From the NCBI RefSeq assembly GCF_001421885.1, contig NZ_LMLH01000031.1, positions 153,607-217,606 on the forward strand: a stretch of DNA of 64,000 bases, read 5' to 3'. The notes under the pieces were generated by a model that did not search any database, was not told where the DNA came from, and was given only the letters and a program-made list of their open reading frames with translations. The translations under genes and the position numbers were made by a program. This DNA comes from Pseudomonas sp. Leaf48 (GTDB lineage: Bacteria; Pseudomonadota; Gammaproteobacteria; Pseudomonadales; Pseudomonadaceae). Positions within the stretch are counted from its first letter, which is position 1. Every line of letters begins with the position of its first letter. Below are positions 19,256 through 27,327 of the stretch, piece after piece.

Positions 19256-22200
19256 ATGTTCGAACGCCTGATCCAGTTTGCCATTGAGCAGCGCATCATT
19301 GTGATGCTCGCCGTTCTTCTCATGGCCGGCCTTGGCATCGCCAGTTATCAAAAACTGCCGATCGACGCCGTGCCCGACATCACCAATGTCCAGGTGCAAA
19401 TCAACACCGGTGCGGCCGGGTTTTCGCCGCTGGAAACCGAGCAGCGCATCACCTTCCCGATTGAAACGGCGATGGCCGGCCTGCCGGGGCTTGAGCAGAC
19501 CCGCTCGCTGTCGCGTTCGGGGTTGTCGCAGGTCACGGTGATTTTCAAGGAGGGCACCGATCTGTTCTTCGCCCGACAATTGGTCAACGAACGCCTGCAG
19601 ATCGCCAGGGAGCATTTGCCCGAGGGGGCGGACCCGATGATGGGGCCGATTTCCACCGGGCTCGGCGAGATCTTCCTGTGGACTGTGGAGGCGCAGGAAG
19701 GGGCGGTGAAGGACGACGGGAGCGCCTATACGCCGACCGATCTGCGGGTGATTCAGGACTGGATCATCAAACCCCAATTGCGCAACGTCCCCGGCGTGGC
19801 CGAGATCAACACCATTGGCGGGTTTGCCAAGGAGTACCAGATTGCCCCGGATCCGAAACGGCTGGCGGCTTACAAACTGACCCTTGGCGATCTGGTCACG
19901 GCGCTGGAGCGCAACAATGCCAATGTCGGCGCCGGGTACATCGAGCGCAGCGGCGAGCAGTTGCTGATTCGAGCCCCCGGTCAGGTGGCGAGCACTGAGG
20001 ACATTGCCAATATCGTGATGGCCAACGTCGACGGCACGCCTATCCGGGTCAAGAACGTCGCCACTGTCGATATCGGCCGCGAACTGCGTACCGGGGCCGC
20101 CACGGAAAACGGTCGCGAAGTGGTGCTCGGGACTGTGTTCATGCTGATCGGCGAGAACAGTCGCACCGTCTCTCAGGCAGTGGCCAGCAAACTTGAGCAG
20201 ATCAACCGTTCGCTGCCCAAGGGCGTGATCGCCGTTGCGGTGTATGACCGCACGCACCTGGTGGACAAGGCCATCGCCACGGTGAAGAAGAACCTGGTGG
20301 AAGGCGCGATTCTGGTCATTGCGATTCTGTTCCTGTTTCTGGGCAACATCCGCGCGGCGCTGATTACCGCGATGGTGATTCCGCTGTCGATGCTCTTCAC
20401 GTTTACCGGCATGTTCACCAACAAAGTCAGCGCGAACCTGATGAGCCTTGGCGCACTCGACTTCGGCATCATCGTCGACGGTGCGGTGGTGATCGTCGAA
20501 AACACCCTGCGACGGCTGGCCCATGCGCAGCAACATCACGGGCGTTTGCTGACCCGCTCCGAGCGTTTTCACGAAGTGTTTGCGGCAGCCAAAGAGGCGC
20601 GGCGACCGTTGATTTTCGGCCAGTTGATCATCATGGTCGTGTACCTGCCGATCTTCGCCCTGAGCGGTGTCGAAGGGAAAATGTTTCACCCGATGGCCTT
20701 CACCGTGGTGATCGCGCTGCTGGGCGCCATGCTGTTGTCGGTGACCTTTGTCCCGGCGGCCATTGCGCTGTTCGTCACCGGTAAGGTCAAGGAGCAGGAA
20801 GGGGTGGTCATGCGCGGGGCGAGGCGCGTGTATGCACCGGCGTTGTCCTGGGTGATGAGCCATCGGCCGCTGGCCTTGGGCATGGCGCTGGCTGTGCTTG
20901 CACTCAGTGGCGTATTGACCAGTCGCCTGGGCAGCGAATTCGTGCCGAGTCTCAGTGAAGGCGATTTTGCCCTGCAGGCCTTGCGCGTGCCGGGTACCAG
21001 CCTGACCCAATCGGTCGATATGCAGCAACGCCTGGAAACGACGATCCTGGGCAAAGTGCCGGAGGTCGAGCGCGTCTTCGCCCGTACCGGCACGGCTGAA
21101 ATCGCCTCCGACCCGATGCCGCCGAACATCTCCGACAGCTACGTGATGCTCAAGCCGAAGGAGCAGTGGCCAGACCCGGACAAGTCCCGGGAAACGCTGA
21201 TGGCCGAACTGCAACAAGCCGCGGCGACGCTGCCGGGTAGCAACTATGAACTGTCCCAGCCGATCCAGTTGCGCTTCAACGAACTGATTTCCGGGGTGCG
21301 CAGCGACGTGGCGGTCAAAGTGTTCGGCGATGACATGGACGTACTCAACACTACGGCGGCGAAGATCGCGGCCGCGATGCAGAAGGTCGATGGCGCTGCC
21401 GAGGTCAAGGTCGAGCAAACCACTGGCTTGCCGGTGCTGACCATCAACATCGACCGCGACAAAGCGGCGCGCTACGGGCTGAATGTCGGCGATGTGCAAG
21501 ACACCATTGCAATGGCGGTTGGCGGGCGTCAGGCCGGGACGCTGTATGAAGGTGACCGGCGTTTCGACATGGTGGTGCGCCTGTCCGATGCAATGCGCAA
21601 GGATATCGAGGGCCTGTCGGCGCTGTTGATCCCGGTGCCGGCACCGCTCAATAGCGCCACCGATCAGATCGGTTTCATCGCCCTCAAGGACGTTGCCAAC
21701 CTCGATCTGGTGCTCGGACCGAATCAGGTCAGCCGCGAAAACGGCAAGCGGCTGGTGATCGTCAGCGCCAACGTGCGTGGGCGGGATATCGGCTCCTTCG
21801 TCGAAGAGGCTGGCAAGGTGATCGAGCGCGAGGTCCAGGTTCCGGCGGGTTACTGGACCAGTTGGGGTGGGCAGTTCGAGCAATTGCAGTCGGCAGCCAA
21901 GCGCTTGCAGATCGTGGTGCCGGTGGCGCTGCTGCTGGTGTTCGGCTTGTTGTTCATGATGTTCAACAATCTCAAGGATGGGCTGCTGGTGTTCACCGGG
22001 ATTCCATTTGCCTTGACCGGCGGCGTCATGGCGTTGTGGATGCGCGATATCCCGCTGTCGATCTCGGCGGGTGTGGGGTTTATCGCGCTGTCGGGGGTGG
22101 CGGTGCTTAACGGCCTGGTGATGATCGCGTTCATCCGCAACCTTCGCGAGGAGGGGCGATCACTGGGTGATGCGATCAACGAAGGCGCACTCACACGTTT

Positions 22201-22447
22201 GCGGCCCGTGTTGATGACGGCGCTGGTGGCGTCCCTGGGCTTCATTCCCATGGCCCTGGCAACCGGCACGGGGGCGGAGGTACAGCGTCCGCTGGCGACG
22301 GTGGTGATTGGCGGGATTCTGTCTTCGACCATCCTGACGCTGCTGATATTGCCTGCGTTGTATCAGCTGGCGCATCGGCGGGAGGAGGAGATAACCCCCA
22401 CTGTGTCGAACACCCCCGTGCAAGTGAATGTTGATTCGCGCACATAA
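19256..22447 (+). CDS. czcA: CzcA heavy-metal RND efflux pump
   Basis: A 1063-residue proton-driven inner-membrane exporter of the HME subclass of RND pumps, expected to export Zn, Cd and/or Co. The proton-relay motif in membrane segment 4, DFGIIVDGAVVIVE, places D402, D408 and E415 at exactly the numbers of the Cupriavidus CzcA triad. Twelve membrane segments and two large periplasmic loops are apparent. A GTG start at 19214 is possible, but the ATG at 19256 gives the family-typical MFERLIQFAIEQR start with GAGAAGG upstream. It is the last structural gene of czcCBA. Confidence 0.93.
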   Translation: MFERLIQFAIEQRIIVMLAVLLMAGLGIASYQKLPIDAVPDITNVQVQINTGAAGFSPLETEQRITFPIETAMAGLPGLEQTRSLSRSGLSQVTVIFKEGTDLFFARQLVNERLQIAREHLPEGADPMMGPISTGLGEIFLWTVEAQEGAVKDDGSAYTPTDLRVIQDWIIKPQLRNVPGVAEINTIGGFAKEYQIAPDPKRLAAYKLTLGDLVTALERNNANVGAGYIERSGEQLLIRAPGQVASTEDIANIVMANVDGTPIRVKNVATVDIGRELRTGAATENGREVVLGTVFMLIGENSRTVSQAVASKLEQINRSLPKGVIAVAVYDRTHLVDKAIATVKKNLVEGAILVIAILFLFLGNIRAALITAMVIPLSMLFTFTGMFTNKVSANLMSLGALDFGIIVDGAVVIVENTLRRLAHAQQHHGRLLTRSERFHEVFAAAKEARRPLIFGQLIIMVVYLPIFALSGVEGKMFHPMAFTVVIALLGAMLLSVTFVPAAIALFVTGKVKEQEGVVMRGARRVYAPALSWVMSHRPLALGMALAVLALSGVLTSRLGSEFVPSLSEGDFALQALRVPGTSLTQSVDMQQRLETTILGKVPEVERVFARTGTAEIASDPMPPNISDSYVMLKPKEQWPDPDKSRETLMAELQQAAATLPGSNYELSQPIQLRFNELISGVRSDVAVKVFGDDMDVLNTTAAKIAAAMQKVDGAAEVKVEQTTGLPVLTINIDRDKAARYGLNVGDVQDTIAMAVGGRQAGTLYEGDRRFDMVVRLSDAMRKDIEGLSALLIPVPAPLNSATDQIGFIALKDVANLDLVLGPNQVSRENGKRLVIVSANVRGRDIGSFVEEAGKVIEREVQVPAGYWTSWGGQFEQLQSAAKRLQIVVPVALLLVFGLLFMMFNNLKDGLLVFTGIPFALTGGVMALWMRDIPLSISAGVGFIALSGVAVLNGLVMIAFIRNLREEGRSLGDAINEGALTRLRPVLMTALVASLGFIPMALATGTGAEVQRPLATVVIGGILSSTILTLLILPALYQLAHRREEEITPTVSNTPVQVNVDSRT

Positions 22448-22459
22448 CGAACTTGTAAT
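22447..22459 (+). promoter_or_regulatory. shared metal-regulon motif, small secreted protein copy
   Basis: ACGAACTTGTAAT just after the czcA stop. It matches the czcC copy over 20 of 26 positions including flanks, with CACC and GATA at the same distances. It suggests that the next gene has its own metal-controlled promoter as well as read-through from czcA. Confidence 0.55.
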
Positions 22460-22531
22460 TTCGCCGCCACCGTGATGATAGGACCGGATTGTTACCCTGA
22501 TTCCGTAAATTAATTCAACGAGGAATCAAAC

Positions 22532-22732
22532 ATGAAACTTGTACAACTGAGTGTGTTGGCGGCGGCGATGGTGATGTCTTCTGTTGTCCTGGCTGCAGGT
22601 GGTGGCGACAGAACCTTCAAAAGAATGATGGCGAATAAAGATCAGGCAATGGAGAAGTTTGTAGCCAAAGAGCAGGCGCGTGATCCCGTCGTGCTGAATG
22701 AAAAGAAGGATGACAAGACTAAAGACTTGTAA
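22532..22732 (+). CDS. small periplasmic PtrA-like protein
   Basis: A 66-residue secreted protein: signal peptide about 1-21 (ending VVLA), then the mature segment begins AGGGDRTFKRMM, followed by a charged Lys/Glu-rich tail. GGGDR-x-F is the N-terminal feature I associate with the PtrA family, whose P. aeruginosa member is copper-inducible, periplasmic and linked to metal tolerance. The mature chain has no Cys or His, so it is not an obvious metal chelator. A good AGGA ribosome-binding site is present. It sits right after czcA behind its own candidate operator; a role in metal stress is inferred. Confidence 0.7.
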   Translation: MKLVQLSVLAAAMVMSSVVLAAGGGDRTFKRMMANKDQAMEKFVAKEQARDPVVLNEKKDDKTKDL

Positions 22733-22748
22733 ATGTTTTTTGTTGAAT

Positions 22749-22783
22749 AAGCCCATCACCGAATGCCGATGATGGGCTTTTTT
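22749..22783 (+). terminator. terminator between the two small secreted protein genes
   Basis: Nine-bp stem AAGCCCATC/GATGGGCTT (22749-22757 and 22771-22779) followed by a T run. The next gene begins only 27 bp later with no visible promoter, so its expression may depend on read-through. Confidence 0.85.
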
Positions 22784-22810
22784 ATCAACCGGGTTTTAAA
22801 GGAATTGCAG

Positions 22811-23143
22811 ATGAAAGTGACTAAATTGATTATGTTCGCCGCAGCGATGATGGTGTCGCTCAATGGGTTTGCTGAAGGTGGCGGTGACAGGGTGTTCGAG
22901 AAAATGCTGAATGCCAACACTCGTGCCATGGAGCAATACGCCGTCAATCAGGGCAAACCCGTGCCTGTGGTGAAGGACTACGAGTACGGGATGAAACTGG
23001 ATGTGGTCAAGGTGGTGAGCGTTGTACGGCCCGTGGCGGGGTGTGCGGCGGTGCCGGCAGCCATGACGTATGAAGACTCCCAAGGGCAACTGAATACGAT
23101 CAAGTACACGGTGGCGGGGGATTGTCCCGGGCGTGGTGGTTAA
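22811..23143 (+). CDS. secreted protein, PtrA-like N-terminus plus DUF2790
   Basis: A 110-residue secreted protein. Signal peptide about 1-20 (ending GFA), then EGGGDRVFEKML, which repeats the mature N-terminus of the preceding protein, then a DUF2790-type domain (about 53-108) with YEYGMKLDV, two Cys (in VAGCAAV and AGDC) that could form a disulfide, and a Tyr/Gly pattern. The ATG at 22811 follows AAAGGAA; the upstream extension is in the terminator and is not used. The shared GGGDR segment suggests that the two neighbours are related or that one arose by fusion. Function unknown; context points to the metal response. Confidence 0.75.
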   Translation: MKVTKLIMFAAAMMVSLNGFAEGGGDRVFEKMLNANTRAMEQYAVNQGKPVPVVKDYEYGMKLDVVKVVSVVRPVAGCAAVPAAMTYEDSQGQLNTIKYTVAGDCPGRGG

Positions 23144-23169
23144 GGGGTGAGGGCTAAACACCAGACAAT

Positions 23170-23193
23170 AAAAAAGGCGTCCCGAAGGACGCC
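23170..23193 (-). terminator. terminator of the OprD-family porin gene
   Basis: Stem GGCGTCC/GGACGCC (23176-23182 and 23187-23193); on the minus strand it is followed by six T. A second inverted repeat, ATTCACCT/AGGTGAAT (23199-23206 and 23234-23241), lies between it and the gene stop and may be a 3' stability hairpin. Confidence 0.8.
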
Positions 23194-23258
23194 AAAAGAT
23201 TCACCTCTTACCAAAGGAGCCAGGAGCTTCTAAAGGTGAATTTGTACAAAAGCTGAAG

Positions 23259-24572
23259 TCAGAGAACGGCCAGCGGATACTCGATAATCACCCGTACTTC
23301 ATTCAGGTCTGATTCAAACGCCGTGGCGCGGGTAGTGGCTTGACGCACACGCAAGGACAGATCCTTGAGCGAGCCGCTCTGCACCACGTATTTGGCTTCG
23401 ATATCGCGCTCCCAGCGTTTCTGGTCGGTCAACGGGTTGCCTTCGTCATCTCGGCGCATGTACACCGAGTTGGCGTTGGAGTAGTCGGCATCACTGCCAC
23501 GAGCATAACGGGTCATGAACGACAGCCCCGGAACACCATAGCCCGTCATGTCGAGGTCATAGCGCACCATCCAGGAACGCTCCTTCGGTGCGTTGAAGTC
23601 GCTGTACTGGATGGAGTTGTCGAGGTAGATCGAATCGGACTGTCTCAGATAGTCGAAGTCGTCATTGCCGTTGTTTTGCTGGTGCGACAGTGCGATGGAG
23701 TGGGCGCCGAGTTTCACGCCGGCCTTGGCGCTCCAGATGTCGTTGTCGAACGCGCCGAGCAATTGCTTGCCTTCGTCGACGGCCTTGTAATAGTTCACGC
23801 CGCCAAACAGCGACAGGTCGGTCGACAACGGGTAAGTCCACGTGGTGCCGGCGTAGTACTGATTCCAGGCTTCCTTGAGACGGCTGGAGTACAGGCTGAA
23901 GCTGAGATTGTCGTTCAGTTCGTAGTCGCCACCGAAATAAGCGAGCCAGGGTGAATCGACCGGACCGCCATAGAAAGCCTCGAAGTTTTCGTTCATGTCA
24001 CTGGAGTCCGGCTGGCTCATCGCATGCACGCGACCGCCCTGTATCGACAAACCGTCGATACTGCTATTGGTCGCGGTGACGCCCTTGAAGCTTTGCGGCA
24101 TCAGCCTGGAATCGCCGGCAGCGACGACCGGGGTGGCGGGGAATACATCGCCGACTTTTATTTCCGTATCAAAGGCGCGCACTTTGGCGGCGCCTCCGAC
24201 CTTGGAGTATTCGTCCTGCGCCTGGCCTTCGTTATTGACAGGCAGTACGTTGCCACCGTTGCGACCGTCGCCGGTATCGAGCTTCACGCCGATCATGGCA
24301 AACGCATCCAAACCCACCCCGACGGTGCCCTGTGTGTAGCCGGATTCAAACTTGCTGATAATCGCGTGAGCCCAGGTTTCTGTATACCCGTTACCGGTTG
24401 AACTGGACTGGCCTTTACGGTAATCACGGTTGAAGTAGAAGTTGCGGTTGAGCACGGTCAGGCTACTGCCCTCGATAAACCCTTCGGCTTTATCTTGCGC
24501 TGACACCATGGATGGCGCGGAGCCGATAACCAGCGCTAACGCCGCTATCGACCATTTAGTCTTGTTAACCAT
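23259..24572 (-). CDS. OprD-family outer-membrane porin
   Basis: A 437-residue OprD/Occ-family porin for passive uptake of small carboxylates or basic amino acids through the outer membrane. Signal peptide about 1-26 (ending MVSA); the mature start EGFIEGSSLTVLNRNFYFNRDYR is the family N-terminus, and alternating amphipathic beta strands run to the C-terminal VRVIIEYPLAVL. The ATG at 24572 has AAGGAG upstream; the frame extends one TTG codon further. Substrate class cannot be assigned. It is convergent with the small secreted protein genes and carries the same upstream motif as czcC, so metal-dependent control by CzcR, as for P. aeruginosa oprD, is plausible. Confidence 0.88.
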   Translation of the reverse strand: MVNKTKWSIAALALVIGSAPSMVSAQDKAEGFIEGSSLTVLNRNFYFNRDYRKGQSSSTGNGYTETWAHAIISKFESGYTQGTVGVGLDAFAMIGVKLDTGDGRNGGNVLPVNNEGQAQDEYSKVGGAAKVRAFDTEIKVGDVFPATPVVAAGDSRLMPQSFKGVTATNSSIDGLSIQGGRVHAMSQPDSSDMNENFEAFYGGPVDSPWLAYFGGDYELNDNLSFSLYSSRLKEAWNQYYAGTTWTYPLSTDLSLFGGVNYYKAVDEGKQLLGAFDNDIWSAKAGVKLGAHSIALSHQQNNGNDDFDYLRQSDSIYLDNSIQYSDFNAPKERSWMVRYDLDMTGYGVPGLSFMTRYARGSDADYSNANSVYMRRDDEGNPLTDQKRWERDIEAKYVVQSGSLKDLSLRVRQATTRATAFESDLNEVRVIIEYPLAVL

Positions 24573-24710
24573 CAATCACTCCTTGGGTTTGGCCGCGCGG
24601 GTACATGCCCGGGACGTGAGCCTTTTGGGGCGGTGGCAGGCATGGGGGCGCCTGCCAGGGCGCCGGGTGACATCCTTGCAATGGGCGGATAACGCCAAGG
24701 TGATAGGGTG

Positions 24711-24723
24711 ATTACAATTTCGT
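24711..24723 (-). promoter_or_regulatory. shared metal-regulon motif, porin copy
   Basis: Minus-strand ACGAAATTGTAAT, 139 bp before the porin start, followed at the same distance as in the czcC copy by TCACCTTG. It is the third copy of ACGWANTTGTAAT. Position and orientation fit the porin gene. Confidence 0.5.
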
Positions 24724-24800
24724 CATGTGCAGCCCGGCGGTACCGTTCGGCGAGTGCTTGCGAAAAAGGACGGAGGGCTTGGGGCCAATTGCTGTAGACG

Positions 24801-24826
24801 CAAAAACGGCACCCGAAGGTGCCGTT
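24801..24826 (-). terminator. terminator of the toxin-antitoxin operon
   Basis: Stem AACGGCACC/GGTGCCGTT with CGAA loop (24805-24826); on the minus strand a five-T run follows. It lies 9 bp beyond the toxin stop. Confidence 0.85.
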
Positions 24827-24834
24827 TCAATCGA

Positions 24835-25212
24835 TCAGACCAGTACCGCCAGGTCCGTGTACCGGGCAATGCTGGAATCGGTAGTGAGCAGCTTCATGGG
24901 TTCGGTCATGGCCGTTGCCACAAGCAGGCGGGCGAACGGATCCCGGTGGTGATGTTCGAGGTCTTTCACCGCAATGCAATGTTCTGACGTCACCGGTAGC
25001 TCGATGAACCCGCTTTCGCGACAGTACTGACGAATTTCCTCCAGATCGACATTCAGCTTTCCTAACCCGATCTTGATTGCCAACTCCCAGAATGTCGCGG
25101 CGCTGATATAAACATCGGCGGCGTTTTCAATGAGCTTTCTGGCTTTGCCGGATAACCTGGGGTCGTCGCACAGGGTCCAAAGCAAGATGTGGGTGTCGAG
25201 CAGAACCCTCAT
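24835..25212 (-). CDS. PIN-domain toxin (VapC family)
   Basis: A 125-residue predicted Mg-dependent RNase toxin. The four acidic PIN residues are present: D6 in LLDTH, E43 in FWELAIK, D91 in HRDPFARLL and D112 in TTDSSIARY. The sequence is of the DTHILLW type that pairs with Phd/YefM antitoxins. Its ATG overlaps the antitoxin stop by 4 bases, the normal toxin-second arrangement. It is followed by an intrinsic terminator. RNA target unknown. Confidence 0.88.
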   Translation of the reverse strand: MRVLLDTHILLWTLCDDPRLSGKARKLIENAADVYISAATFWELAIKIGLGKLNVDLEEIRQYCRESGFIELPVTSEHCIAVKDLEHHHRDPFARLLVATAMTEPMKLLTTDSSIARYTDLAVLV

Positions 25213-25448
25213 TCGGGGATTCCTTCAAATGCATCCAGCATCTCGTCTGGCAGCGGTGCATCGAAGTCTTGAGGCAAGTTCAGTTTGCCCTTCATCGCCC
25301 CGATGCGTTGCCCGCTGGCTTTTCCCACGGGAACCAGTCGAGCAAGCGCACGACCATGTTTGGCGATCGTAATGACCTGCCCGGCGGCCGCATCATCGAC
25401 GAGTTTGGACAGATTGTTTTTTGCTTCGGCCAGCGGAACGATGATCAT
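25209..25448 (-). CDS. Phd/YefM-type antitoxin
   Basis: A 79-residue antitoxin. The N-terminal half, IIVPLAEAKNNLSKLVDDAAAG then VITIAKHGRALARLVP, is the Phd/YefM DNA-binding fold; the acidic C-terminus (DAPLPDEMLDAFEGIPE) should wrap the toxin. The ATG at 25448 has AAGGAG at good spacing; the longer frame upstream runs through the operator and is rejected. A perfect palindrome sits just before the gene, consistent with autoregulation. Confidence 0.85.
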   Translation of the reverse strand: MIIVPLAEAKNNLSKLVDDAAAGQVITIAKHGRALARLVPVGKASGQRIGAMKGKLNLPQDFDAPLPDEMLDAFEGIPE

Positions 25449-25462
25449 GGCTCTTCTCCTTG

Positions 25463-25486
25463 ATTCTGGCCAAATATGGCCAGAAT
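25463..25486. promoter_or_regulatory. operator palindrome of the toxin-antitoxin operon
   Basis: Perfect 10-bp arms ATTCTGGCCA/TGGCCAGAAT around AATA, 15 bp before the antitoxin ATG. A minus-strand promoter TTGGTC, 18 bp, CATATT would place its -10 inside the palindrome, so binding by the antitoxin would block transcription. Confidence 0.7.
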
Positions 25487-25800
25487 AAAGGTCGTTGACC
25501 AAAGTAATTTCACGATAGGTTACGTCTTCATGTGTCGAGCGGGATGGGTAATCAAAACGACTGTCCCGTAATGTGAGGGTTTCCTGTGTCATTGGATGTT
25601 CCGAACGGCTTTCCATGCACCATACGTCCGGCAGCGATGATTGGATGTCAGCTATTGCACACCTTCAAGCAGGTTGCTTCCTGAAAAGGGTAGGGTAGGA
25701 AGGCCAAAACATTTCAACTGGCGGCCATTCCTACAGTCTGTCCATCCCATGATGTAGGACTCACTAGGACAGCACTCCCGGGATACTGAAATCCCATAAA
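25487..25800. other. intergenic stretch without recognised features
   Basis: Between the toxin-antitoxin operator and the nuo terminator. I see no convincing gene, repeat or promoter apart from the toxin-antitoxin promoter at its left edge. An in-frame upstream extension of the antitoxin is the only open frame. Confidence 0.6.
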
Positions 25801-25801
25801 G

Positions 25802-25828
25802 CAAAAACGGCACCCGAAGGTGCCGTTT
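25802..25828 (-). terminator. terminator of the nuo operon
   Basis: Stem AACGGCACC/GGTGCCGTT with CGAA loop (25806-25827), followed on the minus strand by five T. It lies 29 bp past the nuoN stop and has the same stem as the terminators at 13888 and 24801. Confidence 0.88.
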
Positions 25829-25856
25829 CTGTTTACTGCCAGGTTCGTCTAAACAA

Positions 25857-27320
25857 TCAACCCGCCAGACCCGATTGCTGAACCAGGGTCAGCAGTGGTT
25901 GTGGGTAGACGCCGAGGAAGAACGCGACCACGGCAATGGCCAGCAGCATCACACCGCCTGCTTTCTGTTCCCAATGCAGTTGCGCATCGTGGCGACGCAG
26001 GCTCGGTTCGATCAGGTAGAGGGTGACCATGACGCGCAGGTAGTAGTACACGCCGATGGCACTGCCCAGTACCAGGGAGCCGACCAGCCACCATTGATGG
26101 GACTCGACGCCGGTGGCGATGATGTAGAACTTGCCGATGAAGCCCGCGGTCAGCGGGATACCGGCCAGGGACAGCATCATCACGGTCAGTACGGCGGTCA
26201 GGTACGGACGGCGCCAGAACAGGCCGCGGTATTCGTACAGGGCATCGGCGTCACGGCCGTTGTACGGCGAGGACATCAGGGTGATCACGCCGAACGCGCC
26301 GAGGCTGGTGATCACGTAGGTGACCAGGTACACGCCGATGGCTTCCACGGCCAGACCCTTGCTCGCCACCAGGGCGATCAGCAGGTAGCCGAAGTGGGCG
26401 ATGGACGAGTAACCCAGCAGACGCTTGAGATTGCTCTGGGTCAGCGCCAGCAGGTTACCGAACAGGATCGAGGCGATGGCGATAACCGTCAGCACGTCGC
26501 TCAGAACGCCGCTGCTTGCGGCAGGGGAGATCTGGAACAGACGCACCATCACTGCGAACACGGCGACTTTCGAAGCGGTGGCCAGGAACGCAGCCACCGG
26601 TGCCGGAGCACCTTCGTAGACGTCCGGAGTCCACAGGTGGAACGGTACCAGCGACAGCTTGAACGCCAGGCCGATCAGCATCATGCCCAGGCCCAGTTGC
26701 GCCAGCGAGCTAGGCAGGCCCGTTGCCGCCAGCGCCTGACCGATACCGGTGAAGCTCAGGGAACCCGAGTCTGCGTACAGCAGCGCCATACCGAACAACA
26801 GGAACGCGGAACCGGCAGCCGACAGCACCATGTACTTGATACCGGCTTCCAGCGAACGCTTGTTGAAGAAGGCATAAGCTACCAGACCGTAGACCGGCAC
26901 CGAGAGCAGTTCCAGACCGATGAACAACCCGGCCAGGTGCTGCGCGCTGACCAGCACCAGGCCACCGGCGGCGGCCATCAGGATCAGCAGGTACAGTTCT
27001 TCACGGTTGCCCGGGTAACCCGAACCGCCATCGCCGAGGTAGGCGTGGGCGAGGGTTACACAGGCAAGGGTGGCGACCAGGATCAGCGCCATGTACAGGC
27101 AGGCAAAGGTGTCGATTTGCAGCAATGGAGTCACGGCCAGTGGCGCGACTTTCAGGGCCGGCAGGATCGACAGCAAAGCCAGGTTCAGACCCGCCACCGA
27201 CAGCAGGAAGGTCTGGGAGTGGTTGCGGCGCCAGGCGATCGCCAGCATCACCACGATGATCGTGGCGCTGGTGATCAACAACGGCGCTAGCGCGATAAAG
27301 TGTTGAGTCGTGAATTCCAT
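25857..27320 (-). CDS. nuoN: NADH-quinone oxidoreductase subunit N
   Basis: Antiporter-like membrane subunit of complex I, one of three (L, M, N) that translocate protons. A 487-residue hydrophobic protein with about 14 membrane segments. Motifs include LELLSVPVYGLVAY (with the conserved Glu) and the Lys/His-rich discontinuous helix regions typical of the Mrp-like fold. The ATG at 27320 gives MEFTTQHFIALAPLL; the longer frame overlaps nuoM and is not used. It is the last gene of the operon, 7 bp after nuoM. Confidence 0.95.
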   Translation of the reverse strand: MEFTTQHFIALAPLLITSATIIVVMLAIAWRRNHSQTFLLSVAGLNLALLSILPALKVAPLAVTPLLQIDTFACLYMALILVATLACVTLAHAYLGDGGSGYPGNREELYLLILMAAAGGLVLVSAQHLAGLFIGLELLSVPVYGLVAYAFFNKRSLEAGIKYMVLSAAGSAFLLFGMALLYADSGSLSFTGIGQALAATGLPSSLAQLGLGMMLIGLAFKLSLVPFHLWTPDVYEGAPAPVAAFLATASKVAVFAVMVRLFQISPAASSGVLSDVLTVIAIASILFGNLLALTQSNLKRLLGYSSIAHFGYLLIALVASKGLAVEAIGVYLVTYVITSLGAFGVITLMSSPYNGRDADALYEYRGLFWRRPYLTAVLTVMMLSLAGIPLTAGFIGKFYIIATGVESHQWWLVGSLVLGSAIGVYYYLRVMVTLYLIEPSLRRHDAQLHWEQKAGGVMLLAIAVVAFFLGVYPQPLLTLVQQSGLAG

Positions 27321-27327
27321 AGCGCTC

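Noticed and set aside
19211..21883. Very long open frame (890 codons) antisense to czcA
   Set aside because: High-GC codon bias keeps opposite frames open; no family resemblance, His/Gln/Arg-rich composition typical of shadow frames, no ribosome-binding site.
22763..22810. Upstream start of the DUF2790 protein
   Set aside because: It would start inside the terminator stem and lacks a ribosome-binding site, whereas the ATG at 22811 has AAAGGAA and a signal peptide.
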